Assembly (NCBI GenBank): GCA_000469685.2
Contig: LS997564.1
Span: forward strand, 23,648,165 to 23,712,164
DNA length: 64,000 nt
Direction: 5' to 3'
Source of the DNA: Haemonchus contortus
Lineage: Eukaryota > Nematoda > Chromadorea > Rhabditida > Trichostrongylidae
The notes under the pieces were generated by a model that was given only the letters and a program-made list of their open reading frames with translations, had not been told where the DNA came from and searched no databases. Each line of letters opens with the position of its first letter. The first letter of the stretch is position 1. A program made the position numbers and the translations under genes. Shown in pieces: positions 34,401 through 46,500 of the stretch.

Positions 34401-37400
34401 TCGAGGAGATCACGAAATTGTGCCTAATGATGTCATTAATGACGGAGTTTATACAGTTTTAGTTGAAAGCAGTGATTTAAATTACCGATTTGGAACCATT
34501 TGCTAGTTTTTCCAAAGGTGCATTTCATTGCGAACGAAGTAGCATCCACTCGTAGCCTTCGATTATGCTATACAAGGAGTAAATGCTAGACTGGAGGAAG
34601 CGGCGGTATATGATCAACACAAGTTTTCATCTCAAAGTTCATATTGGTATCTAATTAATGTACATTTACGATTGATTCCAATGTTGATCAGCTATGATAT
34701 GGCCTAGAAGCTACAACGGTTAAAAAGTCTTTGTTTCTTTATAATTATACAAAATCAATTTGAATATCAAATCAATCAATACCATTGCGTACTCAATAAG
34801 GATCGTGCTTGTTTACAAGTAGACTCAATTTTTGGAGTTATGATTCTGAGCTGTGATAATTGCACTGTACTTGATCAATTATTGTGCTGCGCGTGGGCGA
34901 TGTAATACTTTGATGATAGATGGCTGAATCGTCTTCTAGTAGAACGTTGAGCTAATTGACTCCTCGCTATCGATCTATGTTGGCCCATCGCCTTCCTATT
35001 GCAGTGTCCATAGAAGAGCACGCCTAGTGGCAAAGAATGTTCTGCAACTGGCAGAAAGCAACGACAATACTGTGAAAAATGCGGTTCAACTTTAAGCATC
35101 ATACTACTTGTACTACTTTAAAGCGCCTGCAACTCCACTTTTTGCTTGTTCGAAACCGCTTCCTTGATTTGCCCCTGAGCTTCCATGTTAAGAGAACGGG
35201 GGAGCATTGAACCTAGGATCGGCCCAGTTGGCCTAGAGAACACATTGGTCATCAACGATGTTATTTTAGTGTTTGCATGTGCTGTGCACGACTACGGATC
35301 CGAACCCCTAAGGATTCCCAGTTGAGTGTAAACATGAGACGCAAGCATTCACTCTGCTTAATTGGACCGGGTAAACTTGTAAACATTTCGGCCAATCACT
35401 CGATAACGGCTCTAACTGGCCCCGCCGGCGTGTCAACCTACGTTATGTTTTGTTGTTTCGCTCACCAGATCTAGCATCTCATGTACTACCCAAGGCAGTA
35501 AACATACAGCAAATTCCATGACACTGAGAATCGAATCATGAAACGCTAACCAAGCGGAATATTTACATGATCGAAACATGAATATACAATTATTCACTGC
35601 AGTGAAAACATATACATTCAATACTAATTAGATGAACTATTTACAATTACTGTAGGATAGCGAAATGGGTGGTTCCTCGAACTGAGATACCATTCCATAT
35701 GTGGATCTTTGCGGGATGCTTGGCCCTACTTCTCATTGTCGACTACTGGACCCCTCGTTTTACGAAGCAGTACTTGCTTGAGCAGTCACTGAAAGTGAAC
35801 TTAAGAAAGCTTTGAAATCTTCATAAAGCATTACGTTATTCATACTTTGCTCAGTGCATTCATCGGTGAATACACAGTTGGAAAATGTCATTCCTTCAGC
35901 AAGCTTTTCAGAGCAGAAGTATAGACGAGCTTCTTCACAGCTGTCCCATACTGTGCGACAGTGTCGTGAGCCCTGAGCCCATTGGCAACATTTTGCGACT
36001 TGCCGAGCTATTATTCTTACAACACCCTTCATTTTCCAAGAGAATGACATCGTAGTGGACTGAAACACATTGGTCCTAAATTGTCAAAGAGAAAAAATTG
36101 TTCTTACAAATTATGGAAGGCGCGCGATGTGAAGGATCTCCAAGGGTGGGCACGCCCTCACGCCGGAGACACCGCAAATAGTTCATCTGATTAGTATTGA
36201 ACGCATGCTTTTTCAATGCAATAAAGTAGTCATGAGTTCGTGTTTCGTCCATATAAAGATTCTGTCTGGTTAGCATATGATGATTCCACTTTTATGACAA
36301 TTAAAATTTCCCTTCACTCTTTGTTTGCTCAAAGTTGAACGGTTTTTTCATAGTGATGCCATTTCTTTGTGCCTGTTGCCATGGTGGGCCTCTGGGCGTG
36401 CTTGTGTGGACACGGCAATAAGAATAGACAATATGGGCCAATATAGATAATTAGCTCAACGTTCGGTTCGAAGTCGATTCAGCCGTCTGTCACAGAGTAT
36501 TATATTGATCAGGGGACAATTATTAATCAAGTACAGAACAGTTATTACAAGTTCTAATAATGACACCAAAAACTGAGTCTACTTGTAAACAAGCACGATC
36601 TCTTTGAGTGCGCAATGGTAATCAAAGCGGCGTCCATTTTCCCTTTGAGTTCCCCGCCGACAGGTCCATTTCCCCTTTTCCCCCAACACTTCCGGTTGAC
36701 TTGGTATGATTCGATTTGTTTTGTATTGTAACTGATAGTGACTGATTGTATGCAGCAATGTATTGTAATTAATTAACGTCTGACGAAGGCATTATATGCC
36801 GAAAGCTCACCAATAAAAGTGAAGAGCAAAGAGCTTCGAAAAGTACACAAAACGACAACAAAAATAAAGACTTTTCAATCGTAGCCGTTTCTAACCCATA
36901 TAATAGCTGACCAACATTCTAAGCAATCGTAGAATTTACATTAATTAGAAATCAATATGAACCTCGAGATGAAAACTTGTGTTGATTCCATACCTGCGAC
37001 CACTCTGCATGTAATCATCGTATGACATAACCAAAGGCTCCAATTGAGTGCGAAACTACTTCACTGCCCATGAAATGCACTTTTGGATAGAACTAGCAAA
37101 TTCTTCAAAGCTCGGCAATATGAATCACTGTTTTCAGCTGGAACTGAATCAAAATGAGCACAATTTTGTGATCTCCTCGGACATCGCGCCGTTCAAAACA
37201 AGTTAGGATCGATGTTTCAACTGGCCTGAAAGATTTATCATGATGAGTATCCTCAGGTGACTCCTCAGCTACTTGAAGACTAATTCGCCCATTTTCCTGG
37301 AAATGAGATCGCAAAACTGAAGAAAATAAATTAATTATTATGTGCCTGGATTCTTCACTGGCAAGGCTGTCCACCAGTCTTCGATTAGAATAGATGACCG

Positions 37401-40400
37401 GAAAGAAGTAGCAAATGTCGGGAAACTGGTAATTCAACCGCCGCTTTCTACTGAAGGTGATTGAATTACGTCGCGAAAGATATCGAAATGATCAGGACTC
37501 TGTGCTGCTCTCCGCCATTCGTGAATTTCAAAGCCTGTGAACCAATTTTACATTGATGTGGAGGATTTTTGACGCTGTTGTACCAGCATTCAACACCCTT
37601 GTGCTAAAGAACTCAATCTTAATCCTTTTTTAAGAAGACAAAAAATGAAAACAGAAAATTTACCATGCATGGATTTTTCAGCAGAGCTTTCAGATGGTTT
37701 TACTTTCACTCGATTGGAGCACTTTAACAAAAGTTATGGCGATGTGAAGCTTTACGACATAGCAAACAGTGGACCCCGAATCAGTAGCAGTATCGCAGAG
37801 TTCGAATAAAGTGAAAAAGTGTGCATATTCCAAAACTCGGCGTGGCATCCATTTTGGGAACCTTGTAAGATCGTTCGTTCACGCACATATAATCCAGGTA
37901 ACCTGCAGGGCCGATTCGTTGCAATCGCTTGATTAGATGGGCTGGCTGTATTCCATGTGGCCATTGAGCGGAATATCGCATGTGTGCAGCCTTTTTGGAA
38001 TGACAAATTTACTAAAATTGGAATTCCATGACAGTACAGAAATCGGAATTGGAGTTCGACGACTAGTTTGGCGAGAAATTGCACTTCCGGTTGGGAGAAT
38101 ACATGAGTACTTTGTCGGGGTTGTGACTTTGCTAGGGAAGTAGATAGGCCAAATCAAGTGGCTCCCCAAGAGTTTTTCTCTTTTATGAACACCTCTCTCG
38201 GAAAGTGGTGTGAGATAGTATCAGTGTCACTGACGATCGTATGCGTCCCTTTGATTAGTCTTTTCCCTGGCATCTGCGCCCTGCAGCTTGCTGAAGTATG
38301 ACGATCATTGCGCCGTCCGAGAGTGTTGGATCCGGCTTACCTGCGTCAATATAGAGTGCGATATTTTAAATTTTGAATTTCGTCTTCAGGAAATCACCTT
38401 GTTATTACTTCTCCTTAGTAATGGGTGGTGACTAACTGGTATAACTGACGTTTCGAGGTTTCGATTACATCACTCCTCGCAAATGACCCAACAACCAAAT
38501 CATCTGTATAAAATGGTAGTAACAGAATGAGTTGAACAAAAAGATGGTGGAGTTTACAGCGCAGTCTGCAATGCAACCGAGTTTTGGATTGTTCAATATC
38601 CTCGTTCCTGCAACCGGAGAGATTGGCCATTGCATAGACCACAACCTGAAATGATAGTACAGGGTGCGCCATAAATATGGCAACACAAGAATTGGGCTAC
38701 AGAAACCGCAATTCTTATTGCTTCATTTTGAATTCATGTGAGTTATTTCTCTGCGTCGCATCTACAAAACGAACACACAGTGACCTTATATAACCGTCAA
38801 TTGTACTGATTATTGCTTGAAGACGCTTCGGCTACTCGTCGACTGGCATGCAGAGCTTCTAGAAAACTTCAGCCCGGTTTTTTTTCAATGATTTCTCAGG
38901 ATCAGCAATAGCGGTGCGTTTTGAAGCGCAGGCTTTCGTCTCCAGTATGGACTATATCCAGCGACCCATAACATTGCGGTTCGAGAAATTCATAGGATTG
39001 GAAGCTGGGATAATCACACGAACACGTCTTCAGCACCAGTCTTGATCTTTACCCATTCGTGAGCGAGTGCGCCGTCGTTTTCAAATGTATCCCCCGAGAA
39101 ATCTTTGACCATCAGCTCATCCTTTCAGAATAATCCTTGTTAAACAAGTTCGGATGAGGTTTCGTACTTTTCTCGACCAACATTTGCGACATCGCTGTGG
39201 TGGTAGAGATTCTAGCCCAAACCATCATAAACGAGGGGAAATAATCACGAAAGGCGATCTGACTCCTCTCAGCGGCTTCAGCACTCGTAGTGTGGAATAT
39301 AAGTATACTCTGTGATCTTAACATTTCTTCTACGCTGAACAGCCTTTAGTCAAGAACAAAGCGCGTGCCGCACGCAAGTAGAGCGTTTGTTTGTTCTCTC
39401 CAACTTCTCCACGACAAGAAGCTTATAAGGCATTCGAATCCTAACAGGGTACAATGTATTTACTCGGGGTAGCCTCTTTTAATCGGAGTAGGACATACAA
39501 ACAAATCAGCAGTCATTTCTTTCGTGTTTATCCAGGTTCGGTAGCGCACTCTTTCCCAAGCAAATATATTCAGAAAAATTGTCGTATGTAAGATAAGACA
39601 ACCGTTTTGAGGTTTGTGAATAACCTGCCTACGCATGGCGATTCGAGAGACTGTCATGTGGGAGGTGATGAAATAAGGAACGATCCCGGAAGAGGACTCT
39701 TTAAATGCGCGCAAAAACGGAACGATTGGTGAGCGCCTACGAGGCCCCAATCGTTTTTCGAAATCTGATGAATTGGGAGCAACAAAGTAAATGTGTGGGG
39801 GAGGCTATATCATAAACATAACGAAATGTGCAGATCTGTGCAAACCTTAGAAACAAGGAAAATACGGACGTCCGAAAAGTTGTTACCATATTTATGGCGC
39901 ACCCTGTAGTGTCATCGCACAAAATGTTGCACTACTCTCCACAGCAGGAAAGATGGCTCTAGTCGGCTAATTAAATGGCCCTTGGTTTCTCATCACAGGA
40001 CCCTTCATAACCTACGCTAAAAAGAAATACCTTTAGATTGATATCCTAAAAATTTTGATGCTTTTTCGTCGTTTTTTTCATCTGTCAGCATTCCTTGATT
40101 ATCATCTCAGTGAATTTCAAGCTCCCATAATAAAAGATAGGATGTTCTTCTTGATCTTTCTTAGAGCCATGCATCTATCATCCGACGATGAGCATGATCG
40201 GACTCATTTGGCAAGCTCATTCCGAGAAGAAAATAGAAACCGACGAGCAGTAGGAGGCGACTACATCTGTGCTCATTGGAGACGTCGCGACTTTGTCCGA
40301 GCTCATGGAAAGGAGCTGCCCAGCATCGAGGGCACTGCTAAGCAGGTCAGAACATTGAATCTTTGTGGGGCCCAGTGATGCCATCCGCCTGCCCCCACAT

Positions 40401-41128
40401 CTGTGAAAAGTCGATATGAGCTCAGGAACACATATTTTACAAATATAGTCAACAACCCTCCAAAAATGGGATAACTCTTAAAGGCTAATGCTCACGGAAA
40501 AGTTGTAGGTGGGCGGACATTTCGAGGGTTCGTTCTCGAATTTAAGAGCATTTCAGCGGTGTAAAGGATGTGCTTGCTGGTACGTTTTGTCGGTCGCCGG
40601 CAGAAGCTGCAACGTGCCTTTTTACAAGTGTAATTGTCAACGATTTCAGTTGAATGAACTTTGCAAGAGATGGGCAGTGTCTCGGATCTTCCTAGCGACC
40701 GATGCTTCTGACGCCGAAGTTGACCAACTTGCCAAGCTTGTGACAGTACCCGTGTTTAGATACCAAAATGCTAAACTGCTTGATGGAGCCGTTGCAATAG
40801 TCGATCAAGTCAGTTCCGACTTTAAATTCACTATAAGCTTTGTGAGCTTCTGGAGCGTTTCTTTCTGCTCTTCAACGGGGAAATCAGTCTACGCGTTAGC
40901 TACTGAAACTAACAATGATTAGGAATTTATCCACTGCTCATTGTGTTTCAGTGGATCTGCGCCCATGCCCGAGCATTTACCGGAAGTTACGTCTCCACAT
41001 TTTCTTATCGGATACAGGAAGATCGAGAGATTTTGGGTTTCCCACCGAATACCACATTCAATCGCCTCTGTCCTGATGATGTGCATGACTGCGAGCAGCC
41101 GGCCAAATGGACGATTGTTTATGAGTAA
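28415..41128 (+). CDS. pad-2: POFUT2, GDP-fucose protein O-fucosyltransferase 2
   Basis: This ER enzyme transfers fucose from GDP-fucose to Ser/Thr in folded thrombospondin type-1 repeats. Eight exons: 28415-28625, 29942-30088, 30503-30641, 30707-30820, 31851-31976, 40165-40345, 40650-40808, 40952-41128. Phases agree, giving 417 codons, close to the family's usual length. The N-terminus [15 protein letters not shown] is a signal peptide. Family landmarks: [17 protein letters not shown] (with the catalytic-site Glu), [75 protein letters not shown] (nucleotide-sugar-binding Arg-rich motif), [40 protein letters not shown], and a Cys-containing C-terminus. Exon 4 uses an unusual TTTGAG acceptor. 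No C-terminal retention signal is obvious. The fifth intron is 8.2 kb and full of repeats. Confidence 0.94.
28626..29941. other. pad-2 intron 1 (1.3 kb)
   Basis: No exon with fitting phase and no recognisable repeat, apart from an A-run near 29558. Confidence 0.5.
30821..31850. other. pad-2 intron 4 (1.0 kb)
   Basis: Open frames exist on both strands around 30946-31450, one plus-strand frame ending at a good GTAAGT donor near 31448. They match no part of POFUT2, and the direct join of exons 4 and 5 already restores the family alignment. I assign no gene here. Confidence 0.5.
32104..32385 (-). repeat. tRNA-derived SINE, copy 3
   Basis: The minus strand head has GCGGTGACAAGTGG and GAGTTCGAGTCCCGG in A-box/B-box spacing. 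The body matches copy 1 block by block (GGATGCGCC, CGCATTCG, TTCAGAATCGTAG, GAATATGTGGC). Confidence 0.72.
33900..37650. repeat. Long imperfect inverted duplication (~0.85-kb arms)
   Basis: The plus sequence at about 33.9-34.75 kb matches the reverse complement of about 36.87-37.6 kb over its whole length. Shared blocks include TTCGAGGAGATCACGAAATTGTG (34.40 kb) against its counterpart near 37.17 kb, AACACAAGTTTTCATCTC near 34.62 and 36.98 kb, and TTCCTGGAAAT near 34.28 and 37.30 kb. The arms are diverged but colinear. Between them lies the Tc1-like element plus about 250 bp. On the minus strand the left arm has a coding-like stretch ([20 protein letters not shown]) whose counterpart in the other arm is broken. 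Confidence 0.75.
34782..36618 (-). mobile_element. Decayed Tc1-like DNA transposon with TA target duplication
   Basis: The ends are inverted: CCATTGCGTACTCAA at the left against TTGAGTGCGCAATGG at the right, continuing as ATCGTGCTTGTTTACAAGTAGACTCA over about 50 bp. TA flanks both sides. Minus-strand open fragments resemble a transposase, including NCVFTDEC (a DDE Asp context) in 35.8-36.1 kb. The coding sequence is broken by stops. Confidence 0.8.
38660..39906 (-). mobile_element. Decayed mariner/IS630-type transposon
   Basis: 1247 bp flanked by TA dinucleotides. The inverted ends share CAGGGTGCGCCATAAATATGG exactly, then diverge slightly. Transposase fragments run in order on the minus strand: an N-terminal HTH-like stretch with SHMTVSRI near 39.66 kb, [12 protein letters not shown] near 39.2 kb, and NDGALAHEW (the QDGAPAH-type catalytic block) near 39.07 kb. 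Stops and frameshifts make it inactive. It lies in pad-2 intron 5. Confidence 0.9.
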
Positions 41129-41394
41129 TCCGCTTCTATCAAGTTCACTGATTTCATACTTATTTATTTCATGTAACTTAGGAATACCATAACATGGTAC
41201 GGTCAGGGTCAACCACCTCGTTAAAGCTCATCCTGTGCGGTCGTTTCATACGACTGCTCTTCATACTCCAAGCTTTTTTATTGCTGAAAATCGCTGAAAA
41301 GTGATATCCTGCAAACGAAGGCAAAGGCAAATCAATATGAGTGAGATTGTGATCTTCAAGTATTCAGTATCATTCTTAAGTAGCCCATAATATG

Positions 41395-42010
41395 AAGGTA
41401 CAGTTCCCGCTAATTCTGGGTAATCCAAAATGGAAGATAAGATGGAAAATAGTGCGATGAAGGCGTAGAAACTGCGTGAATAGGTGTTTTCAAAGTGAAA
41501 AAAGGCTTCGAAAAATCGTCAAAGGAGGGGGAGGGGGGCTGGACGAGAATGCGCTCAGAAAAATAAGGAAAAGTGGTCCTGGTGCGAATAACAGTCTATG
41601 GTAAGCGAAAATTCATTCACTTATGAGCATAAGTAAAGAAAAAACCCTAGTGACAGCAGGAATAGCCAACCTTTTTCAGACTTTTGAGGTAGAAAACTAA
41701 AATCAGGATCACAGCAGCAAAAAGAGTTACAGGGAATAAAAGATTGGGGAAAAATACCGCCTCATCACTCGGCGATCATCTGATTGTGTATGGGTTCTAG
41801 AACGGATAATCGCAATTTGTATCGCCTCGAGTCTCGTCTGACGTGGCATCGGTCGAGGGGTGGGAAGTCCGCGCGAGCGTTAACGGGGTTCCCACTATGC
41901 CATAAACGTCGAGTTTTTGGGCGCAAGAGGGTTTCTCCTATTACTCTTAGGTGGCCACAGGGTATTCCTGAGGAGAGAACTAATCATTTCTATCGTGAAT
42001 TGTGCTTTAA
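41395..42010. mobile_element. Miniature TIR element, family I, copy 1
   Basis: The left end AAGGTACAGTTCCCGCTAA and right end CTATCGTGAATTGTGCTTTAA are degenerate forms of the shared terminal repeat AAAGGCACAGTTCACGATAA. The body (TGGGTAATCC, GAAAATAGTGCGATGAAGG, CATCACTCGGCGATCATCTG) is repeated at 58611-59972. Confidence 0.75.
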
Positions 42011-42014
42011 TTGA

Positions 42015-42460
42015 CAAGGCACAGTTCACGATTAAAATGATCCCTGAAGATTCTCAATTGGACGAACCTGTGAGCTTTGGAATCCAAGGGACGAGGTCGA
42101 GTCGAAAAACAGTCTAGGTAGGGCGTAATAAGGCAAGGATCCCTAGACCGAGCCAGCCGACGGACACACCCAAAGGGGGACGAGTTCACACGGCGTTCAC
42201 ACGGAACACACTCATGGCATTCAAGCAACTTGCTGTAAACAATGCCTCCCATTTTGGGACAGCTCGCACAGATTTCCCTTCGTTGCAACTTTTGTCTCAT
42301 TCTCGTCCAACTCTAATTTTGCTTCTTCCTCGAAGCCCTATATTTCTCTGAATACGCCGATTTTCCGTTTTCTTCTCGTTTGCTGCACTATTTTGGTCTA
42401 TTACTTCGAATAGTCTTGTAAAACTAGATATCCCAGAATTACCGTGAACTGTGTCTTTAA
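42015..42460. mobile_element. Miniature TIR element, family III, copy 1
   Basis: Left end AAGGCACAGTTCACGATT, right end ACCGTGAACTGTGTCTTTAA. The body shares GGGCGTAATAAGG and the 3' region with a second copy at about 56750-57150. It abuts the family I copy. Confidence 0.7.
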
Positions 42461-42574
42461 CGAGACGGGCTACCTCTTGCCAAAGCAGTTCCTAGTGATT
42501 GGACCAAGGCTGATGAAAGAATTCACAAGTAAAAAAACCAATCGCTCATGGTAGCCACTTCTGCATGCGGTTAC

Positions 42575-43128
42575 TTAAAGGCATAGTTCATCATAATTTT
42601 GAGGTGCTCTTATAATGTTGAAAAGCGGGGGTGTTTGTGTAGAGGGGTACGTCGGCGGCGAAGAAAACGGGAAAATCCTTACTTCAAGGCTTTTTGAAGT
42701 AGTGCAAGTGAGGTTGTGCGAGATCAGGTGACGGGAATGGCATGTAAGGGTCTCTGGACGAGATTTAACTTGCTTCCATTGCGCAAAGAGATCTACATCA
42801 AGCCGAAATTGCCCGAAACCGCCTTTTGGTATCGCCATAGGTTATGACAAGTTGCTAGAACTTCCTACACGGAGTCCCTCGAGATAGTGCAGCCTCTACA
42901 AAGCCGTAGAAACCCGTCCACTACGGGTGTGAGTGCAGCCTCTACAAAGCCGTTGAAACTCGTCCAATACGGGTGTGACATTCACACGATACGATCTCTG
43001 GCCCCTTACTGCGCCCAATCCGCGGAGATTTTCGAGCTTATAATGGCTTGTATGGTATGAGGGGGAACCTCGTGTTCATACTATAGGGAAATCTCAGAAA
43101 CCATTTTTATCGTGAACTGTGCCTTTAA
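42575..43128. mobile_element. Miniature TIR element, family II, copy 1
   Basis: TTAA flanks both ends. Left AAAGGCATAGTTCATCATAA, right TTATCGTGAACTGTGCCTTT. The body (AATTTTGAGGT, AAAAGCGG, GTGCAGCCTCTACAAAGC) recurs at 57378-57915. An internal near-tandem duplication of about 55 bp (GTGCAGCCTCTACAAAGCCG) lies at 42885-42980. Confidence 0.75.
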
Positions 43129-43504
43129 CTCTCAGTGCCCAGCAATAATGCCCAACTGCCGCTTCTATTCCAAGCGGCTGTCTTTTTATGGAAGGTTGGA
43201 AAACTGAATAGGAGGTGCTCAAAGTTAGGAAAAACATTAACATGAGCTGGATCTGAGGCCTCATACTGTTATCAAAAGGAGGAAGAAGATTGACTGAGCC
43301 TTTACAAATAACTCGAGCACGTGCGGCCTATGAGCTGCATTTTGATGGTGCGTATCGAGGAGCGACCCTGACCGATCCATGTCCTTCACATTCTTCTATA
43401 GCCTTCAGTAATACTCGCATTTTTGTTGCGTTTACATCCTAGATACGATTTATTGATATTCCTTAAACTAATCAATTTCTCATCCTTTCTCACATAATTT
43501 CCAG

Positions 43505-46500
43505 ATCTTCACCCTCGAGTGTTTTATTCCGATTGCTGGGTAAGCAGCAAGCTTGGTAATGTGGAAATTGGTTTCGTCTTTACTAGCATAATATACCCCA
43601 TCTCCTTTACCTTGTTTATTACTTACTACATGCGATATCATAGTTACTTTAACCTTCCATCCCCCTTAACATCGACCGCATGTGATCCCTTTTTCTGTGA
43701 ACTTCTTCTGCTCGTTTGGAACTTTCAGCAGGAGATCGGCTCGAAACGTGATCGAATTAGATCAGATGAGTGCAATAATAGTCGATTTGTCGTAGCTCCT
43801 TTGTAAAGTGACATCAAGGGGATTTTGATTTTATGTAAACCATTGTTAATTTCCTATCGTTCGTACTTTTTATGAAATGCCGATATGTGTTGGTGCTAAT
43901 TACTGCCTTTGTTTCGTTCACGATCTGTCATGCACTATTTGCTAGGCTTTTTTGAATGAACAGCATTGAAATGCTATCTACTGATTTCCAGATGTTGGAA
44001 GCTTTTCTGAAAGCATGTATACATCAATGAAATCATATCGTATGCTTTTTTGGTAAAATGGATGTTTTACCTAGTAGTTGCCTGAAGAACCTGAGCTTTA
44101 ATGGTTCTATCTCACGTGGATCTGAGTGGAAGACTATTATACTGAGATTAGAATTTCGTCGTGACTCAATGATTACAGGATCTGCATCACCTCATGCATT
44201 GGTTAAAGACTTAGTTTGTGATAGAATCAGTTTCTGAGTTTCCCCTAAGACGTACCCATGGCTCCAAAAGGCACATGGGTCATTGCCGGGTGCAACAACG
44301 GCCTCGACAGTCGCTTTAGAGGCTCCGTAACCGCCTCGACCGACGTACACATCAAAAGTGCCCATGTTATGACCGCCTGACAGTGATGCGTTAGGATGTC
44401 GACAAACAGGAAGCTTATGTGGGAGGCGCCCAGAATCTCGGATAACCCACTTTCTTACTATTTTCGTGAAGTCTTATATTTTTTATAACCCGCTAATTTT
44501 CATGCTTTCTTCGCCATTTGTGCACTATTTTACCTCTTAGCCAACTCAATGTTAATTATGCAAATATTTTGAGATTTGTGAAAGAGTCGCTTCTCTTAAA
44601 AGTAACACTCAAGTGATTTAGACACAAGTACTGGTCGATCCCTGCTTATTTGAGTTTTTGGCAGGAATACAATGAAAACTGCTAGATCGGCTCCAAGCCC
44701 TGTATGTTTGTATCGACTTTCTGAACAGCACGCACTTTCTAAGCTCAAGAGAGTGCGGGGTCCGTCGCAATCCTAAAACAAACATCTCTCAAAGCTGCTT
44801 GAAAACTCGCCACTCTGAACAAGCTGTCCTAATGATGTCTTCCAAGGTATAACCTTTAACCTTTGGGGTTTTAAGTGGCCTACAGTAGGGCATTATGTCA
44901 GGAGAATGGCAAAGGCTCGGAAGCACTCAGACCCATGAGCTGAGTTGCTCCAGTACACTCTGAGAGTACAATCCGCTTTCACTTCATGCAGAATGAGAGA
45001 AGTCAAAGAACAATGTGAAACGTTCAGAAACTATCTGCTTCAGTGTTCGTTGTTGCCGATTTGAAGTGTCGTGTCAATGCTCTTCATGAAGCGGGAACGG
45101 ACCACCCCTTCCATCATCACCCTGTTGACTTAGTCAGTGCGAGACGGTCGGTCAGCCACCGAATGTTCGGTTGCATAACACATCAGCCTCGACGTCATCG
45201 ACCTCGAAACTTCGAAGACGAGCCATCAAATCTAAGGTGAGTCACCATCTAGTTGGTGCTTTCTTATGTCCACTAGTTCTTTTACAGATCTCGATCGCTC
45301 GATGCTCAGCCGCCGCCAAAACCATTGCCGTTCGGTACGCCACCAAAACCTACAGGTCGCCTCTCCTCTACTCCTTTGAAACCTTCATCATTGAAAGGTG
45401 CTGAAATATATCAAAAAGCTTATTAATATCATTTATTATGTTTGTGGAGTTCATACTCTAACTTGGCGTTCACTTCTCTCCGATATTCCGGAGGTTTGAA
45501 TTATGGTGTCATTTGGATGTCGGCTGTTTTCTAATGTTGTTTCAAATCGCGACAAAAAGCTATGGAAATATGAAATATCTGAGACATTCGGATGAATCGG
45601 GGAAGTCCAAGGAAGGGTGGGTGTCTTGAGAAGCGTAATGGAACTGATTTCGTCGAAGGGCAAAAGAATTGGCTATTCAAAGCGGTACCACCAGTTTGGT
45701 CCATGGTCTGAATCCTTCACGTGCAGAGGCAACCTCATACCGAATTTGTCGTGATAGATCACTTTGGAACTTCCCAGAATTCGAGCCATCAGTGATAGCA
45801 GCCAGATCCGCGTTTATCCTTTTAGCCATTTGCATTGTCTCTGCTTGTGCGTCCTTTTCTACGTTCGTGTCTGCCTTTACATGCTGCCTTCGTATCATGG
45901 CATATCCTCCGATTATTCCTTGACATCGCCCTCATGGACCAGCGTAATCGCTACGCATTCCATTCCCTTCAGTTCATGTGTTTTATTCAGGCTTCCCACT
46001 CGTCCCATCGTTTTTGTTCTTCATGACTGAATGCACATCTGGAACGAACCGTTATTAGGTTCAAGGGATCCGCATTTCCGGAAAGGTCATCAAAAGCCGA
46101 CTTCTGCTTCATTTCATTGCCATTCTTCCGGACGTTTTCATTTTTTGTCCCAGTAATCCCTCATTTGATCACTGCTTGGCCTCCTAATAGTATTAAATGC
46201 CTTCATAATGAGAGTTTTCTGTCATCACTTTGAACTGTGGACAGCACTCGTTAGGAAGTGGCGAATTCGAATCACATCATCGGTATTTACTATTACGGGT
46301 GAGTAAACTTAAAGGTTATAGATGGAGCTGGAGATTCCTTTTAATTTATTAGCAAACACCCTCACACTTCGATCATGGCTTAGGGGCATGAGGACCTCAA
46401 ACAACCAAGAACTACATGACCCTGAAATTTCGTCGATGAAAATTAATCAAACACCGTGATATCAACTTCTACGAATTATAGTAGTTGCATATGCTTGGAT

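Larger units (their letters stand above)
31977..40164. other. pad-2 intron 5 (8.2 kb), transposon-rich
   Basis: The join of 31976 to 40165 restores the POFUT2 frame (FR-AMHL). The intron contains SINE copy 3, a Tc1-like element (34782-36618) placed between the arms of a long inverted duplication, and a mariner relic (38660-39906). Other stretches, notably 32.4-33.9 kb and 37.7-38.2 kb, show short coding-like frames with no identifiable family. Confidence 0.8.
41129..43504. other. Intergenic block of three adjacent miniature elements
   Basis: Between the pad-2 stop and the next candidate exon. It holds three TIR elements almost end to end (41395-42010, 42015-42460, 42575-43128), each with a second copy in the last large intron of the window. 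No gene is visible. Confidence 0.75.

Noticed and set aside
36763..36812. GACGAAGGCATTATATGCCGAAA phrase as a retroelement
   Set aside because: Such phrases occur at the 3' ends of several retroelement types, but no coding part or boundary is visible around it.
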